A stretch of DNA of 20,107 bases from DATAEU01 sp046724395 (GCA_046724395.1 JBKOWM010000157.1:1-20107), one strand, 5' to 3'; counted from the first letter of the stretch, positions 7,359 to 15,133 are shown. The notes: a model not told the origin generated them from the sequence alone. Translations and numbers: made by a program.

Positions 7359-8267
7359 GTGGCGACAGGGGGCGGCGGTGAAGCGGGCCGCTACCAGTAT
7401 CTTCCTGGCGATCCCGGGCTCCCCGACGATGGGCAGCCGGGCTCGCGGATCCTCGCGCCGCTGCGGGCCGAAGGCGCGAAGGCCGTGGCCATCGCCGTGG
7501 GCAGCACCATCCTGGTGCTCGGCCTGGCCGTCTGGTGGATCACGAGCTCGCCGAACTGGCCCGCCGTCCGCGAGGCCTTCTTCAACGCCGAGGAGTTCCG
7601 GCAGACGTTTCCCGAGATCGCCCGGAGATTCGTCCGCAACATCCAGTTCTTCCTGATCGCCGAGGTCTTCATCCTCGCGTTCGCCCTCGTGCTCGCTGTC
7701 CTCCGTAGTCTGCCGGGTCCGGTCTTCTTCCCCCTCCGCGCGATGACGATCGCGTACACGGACCTGTTTCGAGGGATCCCGACGGTGCTCGTCGTATACC
7801 TGCTTGGCTTCGGGGTTCCCAGCCTGCAGCTTCCCGGCGTCCCGAGCGATCCGGCGTTCTGGGGCGTCGTTGCGCTGGTCCTCAGCTACTCGGCATACGT
7901 CGCGGAGGTGTACCGAGCGGGCATCGAGACAGTTCATCCCAGCCAGGTGGCGTCCGCTCGCTCGCTCGGCCTGAGCAGGTGGCAGTCGCTGCGGTTCGTG
8001 GTGGTTCCACAGGCGGTCCGCCGCGTCGTGCCACCACTGCTCAATGATTTCGTTGCGCTGCAGAAGGATACGGCGCTCATCGCCTTCGTCGTCGCGGTCC
8101 CCGAAGCATTCAAGATGGCGCAGATCGACCAGGCCGCGGACTTCAACTTCACGCCGTTCTTGTGCGCGGCGCTGTTGTTTCTGCTCATCACCGTCCCGCT
8201 CACGCGTACGGTGGATTGGCTGCTCGCGCGCCAGCGAAGCCGCCAGCAGGGAGGCGCCACGCTGTGA
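7359..8267 (+). CDS. Amino acid ABC transporter permease (HisM/ArtQ type)
   Basis: This is the membrane channel subunit of the importer, 302 residues from the GTG at 7359, with GAAAGG five bases upstream. The first membrane segment is at about 43-62, with others near 92-116, 122-150, 160-180 and 265-285. The EAA-like coupling loop is clear: VYRAGIETVHPSQVASARSL continuing to LGLSRWQSLRFVVVPQA (about residues 186-222), which contacts the ATPase. A hydrophilic Gly/Pro-rich N-terminal tail of about 42 residues precedes the first membrane segment, unusual for the family. An in-frame GTG at 7485 would remove it but would start at the membrane segment without a well-spaced ribosome binding site. 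The stop overlaps the ATPase gene by four bases. Confidence 0.92.
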   Translation: MATGGGGEAGRYQYLPGDPGLPDDGQPGSRILAPLRAEGAKAVAIAVGSTILVLGLAVWWITSSPNWPAVREAFFNAEEFRQTFPEIARRFVRNIQFFLIAEVFILAFALVLAVLRSLPGPVFFPLRAMTIAYTDLFRGIPTVLVVYLLGFGVPSLQLPGVPSDPAFWGVVALVLSYSAYVAEVYRAGIETVHPSQVASARSLGLSRWQSLRFVVVPQAVRRVVPPLLNDFVALQKDTALIAFVVAVPEAFKMAQIDQAADFNFTPFLCAALLFLLITVPLTRTVDWLLARQRSRQQGGATL

Positions 8268-9013
8268 GCGAGGCGCTTCGTGTCGAAAACGTTCACAAGT
8301 CGTTCGGGTCGCTGGAAGTGTTGCGTGGGATCGACCTGTCGGTCGCCGAGCACGAGGTCGTCTGTCTGATCGGCGCGTCGGGATCGGGCAAGTCCACACT
8401 TCTTCGGTGCATCGACCTCCTCGAGCCGGTCGACGCGGGTCGGATCCTCATCGGGGGACGGCCGGTATCGGCGTCGGCGCCCGATGCGAACGCGGTCCGA
8501 CGCTCGATCGGCATCGTGTTCCAGGCGTTCAATCTGTTTCCGCACATGACGGTGCTTCGCAACATCACGCTCGGGCCGATCGAGGCGCTCAGGCTCCCGC
8601 GTGCGGAGGCCGAGAGCCGCGCCAACGAGCTCCTCACGCGGTTCGGGCTGGCCGACAAGCGGCTGGACTACCCCGATCGGCTGTCCGGCGGTCAGCAGCA
8701 GCGGGTTGCGATCGTTCGTGCGCTCGCGATGCGGCCGAACGTGATGCTGCTCGACGAGGTCACGAGTGCCCTCGATCCCGAGCTGATCGCCGAGGTCCTC
8801 AACGTGATCCGCGAGCTCGCGCGCACCGGCATGACCATGCTGATCGCGACCCACGAGATGGCGTTCGCTCGAGACATCGCGAACCGCGTGTGCTTCCTCG
8901 ACGAGGGGCGGATCATCGAGGAAGGGCCGCCGGAGCGGATCTTCACGGCGCCCGAGCAGCCACGAACTCGCGAGTTCTTGCAGAGCATCATCGCGGCGGG
9001 ACGGTTGACATGA
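8264..9013 (+). CDS. Amino acid ABC transporter ATP-binding protein (GlnQ/HisP type)
   Basis: This ATPase energises the importer. It has 249 residues from the GTG at 8264, which overlaps the permease stop by four bases. Walker A GASGSGKS is at 37-44 (Lys43), Q-loop in VFQAFNLFPHMT, signature LSGGQQQR from 140, and Walker B MLLDEVTSALDP with Asp164-Glu165. The switch His lies in LIATHEMAFARD. The segment IIEEGPPERIF near the C-terminus is standard for the polar amino acid subfamily (PAAT). All ATPase motifs are intact. The gene ends in an ATGA overlap with the DinB-like gene. Frame and function are secure; the transported amino acid is unknown. Confidence 0.95.
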   Translation: MSEALRVENVHKSFGSLEVLRGIDLSVAEHEVVCLIGASGSGKSTLLRCIDLLEPVDAGRILIGGRPVSASAPDANAVRRSIGIVFQAFNLFPHMTVLRNITLGPIEALRLPRAEAESRANELLTRFGLADKRLDYPDRLSGGQQQRVAIVRALAMRPNVMLLDEVTSALDPELIAEVLNVIRELARTGMTMLIATHEMAFARDIANRVCFLDEGRIIEEGPPERIFTAPEQPRTREFLQSIIAAGRLT

Positions 9014-9549
9014 GCCCCGAGGGGAAGCTTCCGTCGCGCCGGGCGGCCCTCCGGATGCTCGCGGAGCAGCGAGCGGAGGTCGACGAGCTTCTGGGGCGGC
9101 TGTCGGCGCGCGACCGATCGCGGCCGGGGCTCGGGGGCGGGGAGTGGTCGCCGAAAGACCTCGTGAGCCACCTCGCCTCGTGGGAGCGCTTCGCGCTCGA
9201 CGCCGTCGCGGCCTGGGATCGCGGCGAGCGTGCGCCCATCGACGGGGTACTGTGGTCGAGGAGCACCTCGGCGATCAACGCCGATGCCGTCGGCGCGGCC
9301 GCGCACCTGTCCTGGCCGCAGGCGAAGCGAAGGGCCGCCGCGACGCACGACGACCTCGTCGCGCTCATCGAGTCGATGTCGGACGCGCGCTGGCAGACGC
9401 CGGCGACGCCGAGGGCGCGCAAGCCGCTCGGGATGAGGATCGGACAGCTCCTGGCGGGAACGCGTGGGCCGTTCACGCACGACCTCGCGCACCTGAGGGA
9501 TCTCCGGGCGTTCGTGGCCGAGCGCTCGGGCTCCTACGAAGAGCGGTAA
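9010..9549 (+). CDS. DinB-like / mycothiol-dependent maleylpyruvate isomerase-fold protein
   Basis: This is a four-helix-bundle protein of 179 residues in the DinB/YfiT-like superfamily. GGEWSPKDLVSHLASWERFA is the usual second-helix motif with His54; His157 and His161 in FTHDLAHLRDL complete the three-His metal site typical of the superfamily. Members include thiol-dependent (bacillithiol or mycothiol) transferases and many uncharacterised damage-inducible proteins. The start ATG overlaps the importer ATPase stop by four bases, so it is probably translated with the importer, although a functional link is not evident. It may be a thiol S-transferase, but the sequence does not prove this. Confidence 0.82.
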   Translation: MSPEGKLPSRRAALRMLAEQRAEVDELLGRLSARDRSRPGLGGGEWSPKDLVSHLASWERFALDAVAAWDRGERAPIDGVLWSRSTSAINADAVGAAAHLSWPQAKRRAAATHDDLVALIESMSDARWQTPATPRARKPLGMRIGQLLAGTRGPFTHDLAHLRDLRAFVAERSGSYEER

Positions 9550-9584
9550 GGTCTCTTGCAACCAACGCTGTCGGCGCGCTCTCT

Positions 9585-9590
9585 TAGGAT
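9585..9590 (+). promoter_or_regulatory. -10 box TAGGAT for a leaderless uvrB transcript
   Basis: TAGGAT ends exactly seven bases upstream of the GTG at 9597, so the expected transcription start is the first base of the start codon. GGAGG at 9591-9595 is only one base from the GTG, too close to be a normal ribosome binding site. No -35 is visible at standard spacing; TTGCAA at 9556-9561 is 23 bases away. Confidence 0.5.
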
Positions 9591-9596
9591 GGAGGC

Positions 9597-11612
9597 GTGC
9601 CCCCGTTCAAGGTCCGCGCGGACTTCGAGCCGTCCGGCGATCAGCCAAACGCCGTCGATCGGCTCGCCGAGGGGATCCTGAGCGGCGAGGATCGGCTGAC
9701 CCTGCTCGGGGCGACCGGGACCGGCAAGACGTTCACGATCGCCCACGTGATCGAGCGCGTCCAGAAGCCGGCGTTGGTGATGGCACCGAACAAATCCCTC
9801 GCGGCGCAGCTGGCCAACGAGTTTCGCGAGTTCTTCCCGGACAACGCTGTCGAGTACTTCGTCAGCTACTACGACTACTACCAGCCGGAGGCGTACGTCC
9901 CGCAGACCGACACCTACATCGAGAAGGACTCGTCGGTGAACGACGAGATCGAGCGATTGCGCCACTCCGCCACGGCGGCGCTGCTCACCCGCCGCGACGT
10001 GCTCATCGTGGCGAGCGTGTCGGCCATCTACGGCTTGGGGACGCCCGAAGAGTACCTCGGGCAGGTGCTGCGGTTGCACAAAGACGTGGAGATCGACCGC
10101 GACTTCGCCATCCAGCGGCTCGTGGACATCCAGTACGACCGGAACCAGGTGACGCTGTCGCGAGGGAAGTTCCGTGTCCAGGGAGACACGCTCGAAGTGC
10201 AGCCGGCGTACGAGGAGACGGCGTACCGCGTCGAGTTCTGGGGCGATCAGGTCGAGCGCATGACCAGGTTCGATCCCGTGACGGGGGAGGTCGTCGGTGA
10301 TCTGAACGAGCTCTGGATTTACCCGGCCACGCACTACGTCGCCTCGCACGAGCGCATGGCCCACGCCATCGGCACCATCGAGGAGGAGCTCCGGGAGCGC
10401 CTCGCGTACCTCGATGGTCACGGGAAGCTCCTTGAGGCGGAGCGCCTGCGAATGCGCACCAACTACGACCTCGAGATGCTCCGCGAGGTCGGCTTCTGCA
10501 GCGGCATCGAGAACTACTCGCGCCACATCGACCGCCGGCAGCCCGGCGAGGCGCCGTACACACTGCTCGACTACTTCCCGGACGACTGGCTCTGCATACT
10601 CGACGAGTCGCACGTAACTGTTCCCCAGATCCACGGCATGTACGAGGGCGACAAGAGCCGGAAGGAAACGCTCGTCGAGTACGGGTTTCGGCTGCCGAGC
10701 GCGCTCGACAACCGTCCGCTGCGGTTCGAGGAGTTCGTCAAGAGGGTCGACCAGGCGGTCTTCATGTCGGCGACGCCCAGTGATTACGAGCTTCGCGTCA
10801 GCAAGCGCGTGGCGGAACAGATCGTCCGTCCGACCGGTCTGATCGACCCCGAGGTCGAGATCCGCCCGACGCGCGGACAGGTCGACGACCTCATCGAGGA
10901 GATCCGCCGCCGGGCGGAGGCGGGGCAGCGGGTTCTCGTGACCACCCTCACGAAGAAGATGGCGGAGGACCTCACCGACTACCTGCTGGAGATGGGCGTG
11001 CGCGTCAGGTATCTGCACTCCGAGGTCGACACCATTCAGCGCATCGAGATCATCCGCGACCTCCGCCTCGGCGAGTTCGACGTCCTCGTCGGGATCAACT
11101 TGCTGCGCGAGGGCCTCGACCTGCCCGAGGTCTCCCTCGTGGCGATCCTCGACGCGGACAAGGAGGGGTTTCTGCGATCCGAGACGTCGCTCATCCAGAC
11201 GATCGGCCGCGCGGCCCGCAACGTCGACGGGACCGTGCTCATGTATGCCGACGAGGTCACGGATTCCATGCGCGCCGCCATCAGCGAGACGCAACGGCGG
11301 CGGAAGATACAGATGGCGTACAACCGGGAGCACGGCATCGACCCGCAGTCCATACGCAAGAGGGTCTCCGACATCCTGCTGACGATGGCCGTCGAGGGCC
11401 GGGAGACTGCGCCGAAGAAAGAGCGACGCCGTCGGCCCTCGCGACCCGAGATGCCGACCGAGGAGCTCGAGCGGCTCATCCAAAGCCTCGAGGAGGAGAT
11501 GCACGAGGCCGCCAAGGACCTGCGGTTCGAGTACGCCGCCCGCCTTCGCGACGAAGTCGTCGACCTGCGGAAGGAGCTGAAGCAGCTCCGCGCGGCGGGC
11601 GTCGGGGCCTGA
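9597..11612 (+). CDS. uvrB: Excinuclease ABC subunit B
   Basis: UvrB is the helicase-like damage-verification subunit of nucleotide excision repair; it receives DNA from UvrA and recruits UvrC. It has 671 residues, normal length. Walker A GATGTGKT is at 38-45. The beta-hairpin follows in YYDYYQPEAYVPQTDTYIEK (about 94-113). The Walker B region reads LCILDESHVT, and later helicase motifs include FMSATPSDYE, LVTTLTKKMAEDL and QTIGRAARN. The C-terminal UVR domain (EELERLIQSLEEEMHEAAKD, about 620-660) is present and mediates UvrC/UvrA contact. A leaderless promoter lies just upstream. In many Actinomycetota uvrB follows coaE closely; here about 7 kb of other genes intervene. Confidence 0.98.
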   Translation: MPPFKVRADFEPSGDQPNAVDRLAEGILSGEDRLTLLGATGTGKTFTIAHVIERVQKPALVMAPNKSLAAQLANEFREFFPDNAVEYFVSYYDYYQPEAYVPQTDTYIEKDSSVNDEIERLRHSATAALLTRRDVLIVASVSAIYGLGTPEEYLGQVLRLHKDVEIDRDFAIQRLVDIQYDRNQVTLSRGKFRVQGDTLEVQPAYEETAYRVEFWGDQVERMTRFDPVTGEVVGDLNELWIYPATHYVASHERMAHAIGTIEEELRERLAYLDGHGKLLEAERLRMRTNYDLEMLREVGFCSGIENYSRHIDRRQPGEAPYTLLDYFPDDWLCILDESHVTVPQIHGMYEGDKSRKETLVEYGFRLPSALDNRPLRFEEFVKRVDQAVFMSATPSDYELRVSKRVAEQIVRPTGLIDPEVEIRPTRGQVDDLIEEIRRRAEAGQRVLVTTLTKKMAEDLTDYLLEMGVRVRYLHSEVDTIQRIEIIRDLRLGEFDVLVGINLLREGLDLPEVSLVAILDADKEGFLRSETSLIQTIGRAARNVDGTVLMYADEVTDSMRAAISETQRRRKIQMAYNREHGIDPQSIRKRVSDILLTMAVEGRETAPKKERRRRPSRPEMPTEELERLIQSLEEEMHEAAKDLRFEYAARLRDEVVDLRKELKQLRAAGVGA

Positions 11613-11621
11613 CGAACACGC

Positions 11622-12662
11622 GTGGGCGGCGTGCGGAGACTGCTCGCGCCCGGCGGCTGGCTCGGCCCGGGACGCCGCGTCGGTCCGGTCGCCGTGGTCA
11701 TCGAGGCCGGCGCCGTGACATACGCGGGTCCGCGTTGGAAGGCGCCGCCGGTCGACGAGGACCTCCGGCTCGACGGGTTCGTGATGCCGGCCGTCGCCGA
11801 CAGGCACGTGCACATCGGCTTGTCGAACCCGGCCGGCGTGCTCATGCGCGGCGTCGCCGCCGTGCGCGATCTGGCGTGGCCGGCCGAGGAGATCTTCGCG
11901 CTCGCCGAGGCCTCCGAGCTCGGGTCGTTCAACGGGCCGCTCGTCCGCGCGGCCGGGCCGATGCTCACCGGCCCGGGCGGATACCCGACGAACAGCCGGT
12001 GGGCGCCCCCGCTCACCGGACGCGAACTCCACGGTCCCGAGGACGCGGCCAACGCCGTCCGGCTCCTGGCCGACCGCGGCGCGGCCGCCATCAAGGTGTC
12101 GCTGAATGCCGAGGCGGGAGCGACGCCGACGGACGCCGAGCTCGCGACGGTCGTCGAGACGGCGCACCGACGCCAGATCCCGGTGACCGTTCATGCGCAG
12201 GGGAGGGGGCAGGTCGAGCGAGCCCTGGGCGCCGGCGTCGACGAGCTGGCGCACTGTCCGTGGACCGAGCGTCTGGCAGAGCCGGTCATCCAAGCGCTGG
12301 CGAAGGCCATGCGCATCGTCTCGACGCTCGACATCTGGTCGTTCGGCGAGATCACGCAGGAGTTGCGGGTCGCCTGTGACAATCTGACGCGCTTTCGCAA
12401 CGCCGGCGGCAGGGTGGTCTACGGAACGGACCTGGGCAACGGGGACGTTCCCGCCGGCATCGACGTGCGCGAGGCGTTCCTGCTGCACGAGGCCTGCCGG
12501 ATGTCCGTCGAGGACGTGCTGACGGCCATGACGGCGGGCCCGCTCACACCGGGAGCGCCTGCCGACCTCATCGTGCTGAGCCGCGACCCGTTCGGCGATC
12601 TCGCGGCGCTCGGCGATCTCCGGATGGTCATGCGGGCTGGCCGCGCCGTTCACCGACGCTGA
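11622..12662 (+). CDS. Metal-dependent amidohydrolase (imidazolonepropionase-like)
   Basis: This is a TIM-barrel amidohydrolase of 346 residues, probably cytoplasmic. A complete metal site is visible: His62 and His64 in DRHVHIG, Lys158 (AAIKVSLN, the probable carbamylated lysine), His191 (VTVHAQG), His211 (ELAHCPW) and Asp270 (VYGTDLG). The N- and C-terminal beta-sandwich strands of the family are present, including the late LTPGAPADLIVLSRDPFGD. The family includes imidazolonepropionase-, prolidase- and dipeptidase-like enzymes acting on C-N bonds; the substrate cannot be assigned. GTG at 11622 is nine bases after uvrB, so the two are probably co-transcribed. It ends nine bases from the convergent Rieske gene, with no terminator seen between them. 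Confidence 0.9.
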   Translation: MGGVRRLLAPGGWLGPGRRVGPVAVVIEAGAVTYAGPRWKAPPVDEDLRLDGFVMPAVADRHVHIGLSNPAGVLMRGVAAVRDLAWPAEEIFALAEASELGSFNGPLVRAAGPMLTGPGGYPTNSRWAPPLTGRELHGPEDAANAVRLLADRGAAAIKVSLNAEAGATPTDAELATVVETAHRRQIPVTVHAQGRGQVERALGAGVDELAHCPWTERLAEPVIQALAKAMRIVSTLDIWSFGEITQELRVACDNLTRFRNAGGRVVYGTDLGNGDVPAGIDVREAFLLHEACRMSVEDVLTAMTAGPLTPGAPADLIVLSRDPFGDLAALGDLRMVMRAGRAVHRR

Positions 12663-12671
12663 GGCGAACGG

Positions 12672-13526
12672 TCACTTCGCGAGTCGGATCTCGACCTTCC
12701 CGCCTTGCACGCGTGTCTCGTAGGCCGGCTGCGGCGCGGTCGCAGGCCCGCGCAGCACCGAACCGCTGCAGACGTCGAACTCGCTCCCGTGCCATGGACA
12801 CGTGACGCGGCCGTTGCTGACCTCGCCCTCATGGAGCGGTCCGCCCCGGTGGCTGCACCGCTCGGCGATGCCGCAGATCCATCCCTCCTGACGGAACAGG
12901 GCGATCTCGGTGTCGCCGGCCTTCACGACGAGCGCGCCTTGCTCCGGGAGATCGCCTTCGTCCGCGACGGTGGTCCAGCTCTTCGGGCCGTGCTCGAAGA
13001 CCGATGCGTCGACGCCGACGCCCTTGCCGTACACGAGGTGTCCCCCCAGGTACGCCGTACCCGACACGATGCCGATCCCGACCATCCCGAGCCCCACGCC
13101 CAGCGCGCGAGCGCCGCGTTTGCGGGCAAGCCACGACAGTGCGTAGACGGACGACGCGACGACGTTGCCGACGGCGTGAACGGTCCCGACCCGCCGAGTC
13201 GACCCCCAAGTGTCGACCCAGTCAGCGAGCCCGGTCAGGGCGGTCGGGAACGCCGCGAGGACGCCGAGGCCGACGAGCGTGTCGGCGGCCTCTCGCGTTC
13301 GCTCCCCGCCGACCGTGTCCAGAACGAACGCCGATGTCCATGCCCCAACAACGACATCGGTGAGGAGGGGATGAAGCGGGTGGCCGAGCCATGTGCCGGC
13401 TAGCGCGTCCTTCACACGGCCGGGCGGCAGCACGTCCGTGACGGCCCTCGAGACGGGCTCCGATACGGCGTCGATCTGCTTGAGCCGCTGGATCGTCTCC
13501 GGGAGCGCTCGAAACGGGGACGTCAT
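12672..13526 (-). CDS. DUF2231 membrane domain fused to a Rieske [2Fe-2S] domain
   Basis: This 284-residue protein fuses two domains. Residues about 45-168 form a DUF2231-like membrane region: LGHPLHPLLTDVVVGAWTSA, hydrophobic segments near 53-72, 84-103, 116-134 and 142-160, and GGHLVYGKGV. Residues about 182-284 form a Rieske domain with the complete cluster ligand set Cys224 and His226 (CSHRGG) and Cys243 and His246 (CPWHGSEF). It is therefore probably a membrane-anchored redox protein, in the style of Rieske ferredoxins; the partner is unknown. The ATG has AAGGAGG seven bases upstream, a strong site. It is the last gene of the minus-strand cluster, 26 bases after the PLP-enzyme gene. This fusion occurs elsewhere in Actinomycetota, to my knowledge without an assigned role. 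Confidence 0.9.
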   Translation of the reverse strand: MTSPFRALPETIQRLKQIDAVSEPVSRAVTDVLPPGRVKDALAGTWLGHPLHPLLTDVVVGAWTSAFVLDTVGGERTREAADTLVGLGVLAAFPTALTGLADWVDTWGSTRRVGTVHAVGNVVASSVYALSWLARKRGARALGVGLGMVGIGIVSGTAYLGGHLVYGKGVGVDASVFEHGPKSWTTVADEGDLPEQGALVVKAGDTEIALFRQEGWICGIAERCSHRGGPLHEGEVSNGRVTCPWHGSEFDVCSGSVLRGPATAPQPAYETRVQGGKVEIRLAK

Positions 13527-13533
13527 GGGTGGG

Positions 13534-13540
13534 CCTCCTT
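13534..13540 (-). promoter_or_regulatory. Strong Shine-Dalgarno AAGGAGG for the Rieske gene
   Basis: On the minus strand AAGGAGG lies seven bases before the ATG (complement of 13524-13526). It is the best ribosome binding site in the window and fixes the start of the DUF2231-Rieske protein. Confidence 0.75.
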
Positions 13541-13552
13541 CCCTCGGCGGGT

Positions 13553-14596
13553 CTACCCGCTGCCGTCGGCGTCCAAGCGATCACGAGGATCGAGCACGGG
13601 GGAGGGGACGAGGCAACGCAGCTCGTCGAAGCACCGGTCCACGTCCTCCTCCGTATTGAAGAAATGCGGCGAGATCCGGAGCCCATCGCCGCGGAAGTCC
13701 GTGCAGACGTCCCGCCGCAGCAGGGCGTGGCAGATGTTGCGAGCGTCGCGACCGACACCGACGTTCACGACGCCGCCGCGGGCGTCGGCGTTGCGGGGCG
13801 TTCGGACGGCGAGCCCGGCGTCATCGGCACGCGCGATGACGCGTTCGGTCAGTACGGCCTGTCGCCGACGGATCTGCGCGACGCCGACCTCGGAGACGAC
13901 GTCGAGGCCGCCCTGCGCGAGGAAGACGACCGGCGCCGGCGGCGTGCCGTGCTCCAACCGGCGGGCCGTCGGGTGGTACTCGAGGTGCGAGGCGTCGAAC
14001 GAGAAGGGGTCTCGCGTCGCGAACCAACCGGTCACGGCCGGCTCGAGGCGGGGGAGCAGGTCTCGGCGCGCGTACAGGAACGCCAGGCCCGGGCCGCCGC
14101 AGAGCCACTTGAGCACGCCCGTCGTGTAGAGGTCGCAGCCGAGGTCGTGCAGGTCGAGCGGCACGATCCCGGCGCCGTGGTAGTCATCGACGAACGAGAG
14201 CGCGCCGCGCTCGCGCGCCATGCCGCACACGGTTCGCGCGTCCACCAGCGCGCTCGAGCGATACAGCACGCGATTCACCATGACGACCGCGGTCCGATCG
14301 TCGATGGCTCGGTCGTACTCCTCCAACGGGATCGTGAGGCCATCGGCGGAGCGGAGCCACTCGATCTCGACGCCCCGGCGGCGCTGCGCCAACCAGACCT
14401 GGCCGTCCGTTGGGAAATCGAGCTCCGATACGACGACCTTCCGCCGCCCGGACAGGTCGAGGCTGGAGGCGATCGTCGAGAGGGCGATCGAGATGTTCGT
14501 CGTGATGGCGAGCTCGTCGGCGTCGCAACCCGCGAGCGCCGCGAACGTGGCCTTCAGACGAGCCATCGCGGGGAAGACGTGCTCGTTCCACAGCAC
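13553..14596 (-). CDS. Class V aminotransferase / kynureninase-like PLP-dependent enzyme (true start probably upstream)
   Basis: This is a fold-type I PLP enzyme, either an aminotransferase class V or a kynureninase-like member. From the first canonical start (GTG at 14596) it has 347 residues. Recognisable features: the cofactor strand FVDDYHGAG (Asp137/Asp138), the PLP-binding Lys163 in TTGVLKWLCGGPG, and the C-terminal DFRGDGLRISPHFFNTEEDV block. This start cuts off family sequence: the same frame continues upstream with plausible N-terminal residues (see 14597-14737), giving a likely full length near 395. The gene is between a small acidic protein (upstream, stop at 14745) and the Rieske gene. 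The reaction and substrate are unknown. Confidence 0.85.
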   Translation of the reverse strand: MLWNEHVFPAMARLKATFAALAGCDADELAITTNISIALSTIASSLDLSGRRKVVVSELDFPTDGQVWLAQRRRGVEIEWLRSADGLTIPLEEYDRAIDDRTAVVMVNRVLYRSSALVDARTVCGMARERGALSFVDDYHGAGIVPLDLHDLGCDLYTTGVLKWLCGGPGLAFLYARRDLLPRLEPAVTGWFATRDPFSFDASHLEYHPTARRLEHGTPPAPVVFLAQGGLDVVSEVGVAQIRRRQAVLTERVIARADDAGLAVRTPRNADARGGVVNVGVGRDARNICHALLRRDVCTDFRGDGLRISPHFFNTEEDVDRCFDELRCLVPSPVLDPRDRLDADGSG

Positions 14597-14737
14597 GTCC
14601 GGTGCCCCTTCGCCCGCCCAGACGTCGAGGTAGCCGTCAAGCAGCGCCCGCGCTCGTCTCGGGATGGGCCCGAGCGACGCACTGATCAGGTATGCCTTGC
14701 GGGCGAGAACCGGAAACTCGTTCCGGTAGGACTCGAG
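14597..14737 (-). other. In-frame N-terminal coding extension of the PLP enzyme without a canonical start
   Basis: Reading the minus strand in the frame of the PLP-enzyme gene, upstream codons give LESYRNEFPVLARKAYLISA, then SLGPIPRRARALLDGYLDVW, then AGEGAPD, running straight into VLWNEHVF. This looks like the normal N-terminus of kynureninase/aminotransferase V proteins (a short helix, then a strand ending in SLGP). I read the frame back to about 14812 and found no stop but also no ATG, GTG or TTG. The start may be a rare codon (the upstream gene's TGA at 14745-14747 would allow coupling) or a base error may have removed it. Confidence 0.7.
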
Positions 14738-14744
14738 GGTGCGC

Positions 14745-15050
14745 TCAGCTCTCGTGGTCGCCGTCGTCCGTCTCGGACTCGTCGTGCTCGAGCAGGTAGT
14801 CGACGTACAGAGGGCGGAGGGCGTCGGCCAGCTCGCCGCGGTCGGCGTCGACGAGATCGTTCAGCAACGCGAGCGGCCGCATGATGTCCGTCTCGCTCCG
14901 CTGCTCGTCGCCCGCGGCGGCCCTCGCCTCGGGGATGGTCCTGAGCAGGTCCCACAGGAAGTTTATGTCGAGCCTGCGCCAGGCCAGCCTGGTCGCCCGG
15001 TCGTGCAGCTCGTTCGACGGGAGGGTCTCGAGTTCGTCGCGGGTCGCCAT
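14745..15050 (-). CDS. Small acidic hypothetical protein
   Basis: This 101-residue protein is not one I recognise. It begins MATRDELETLPSNELHDRAT and is predicted to be mostly helical, with segments RLAWRRLDINFLWDLLRTIP and MRPLALLNDLVDADRGELADALRPLYVDYLL. The last 15 residues are very acidic (EHDESETDDGDHES). There is no signal peptide or membrane segment, and no cysteine. Its ATG lies seven bases after a TAGGCT box, suggesting a leaderless mRNA, and it is the first gene of the minus-strand cluster leading to the PLP enzyme and the Rieske protein. Coding is supported by its compositional fit, position and promoter. Function is unknown. Confidence 0.72.
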   Translation of the reverse strand: MATRDELETLPSNELHDRATRLAWRRLDINFLWDLLRTIPEARAAAGDEQRSETDIMRPLALLNDLVDADRGELADALRPLYVDYLLEHDESETDDGDHES

Positions 15051-15057
15051 GCGGCAG

Positions 15058-15063
15058 AGCCTA
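15058..15063 (-). promoter_or_regulatory. -10 box TAGGCT for a near-leaderless minus-strand transcript
   Basis: On the minus strand TAGGCT is followed by seven bases and then the ATG at 15050. The expected transcription start is at or one base before the start codon. No ribosome binding site is present in the short gap. It is divergent from the uvrA box at 15122-15127. Confidence 0.45.
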
Positions 15064-15121
15064 CCGCGAGGGGCACGGGGCTCCTCGACTCCGTCGACAG
15101 GGTCGATGTCGGCCCCTCCGC

Positions 15122-15127
15122 TAGCAT
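15122..15127 (+). promoter_or_regulatory. -10 box TAGCAT for a leaderless uvrA transcript
   Basis: TAGCAT ends exactly seven bases before the GTG at 15134, so the predicted transcription start coincides with the start codon. There is no Shine-Dalgarno sequence upstream and no clear -35 at normal spacing. Confidence 0.5.
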
Positions 15128-15133
15128 GGGCGC

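Noticed and set aside
9556..9590. TTGCAA as the -35 of the uvrB promoter
   Set aside because: The spacer to TAGGAT is 23 bases, well beyond the usable 15-19.
9534..12653. Very long open frame on the minus strand (about 1039 codons)
   Set aside because: It lies antisense to uvrB and the amidohydrolase, both secure. Long antisense frames are expected at this GC content, and the translation shows no recognisable domain.
12663..12671. Bidirectional terminator between the convergent amidohydrolase and Rieske genes
   Set aside because: The gap is only nine bases and no stem could be found in or around it.
13529..14884. Plus-strand open frame of 451 codons over the PLP-enzyme gene
   Set aside because: The translation is Arg/Glu/Ala-rich without motifs, while the minus strand shows clear PLP-enzyme sequence.
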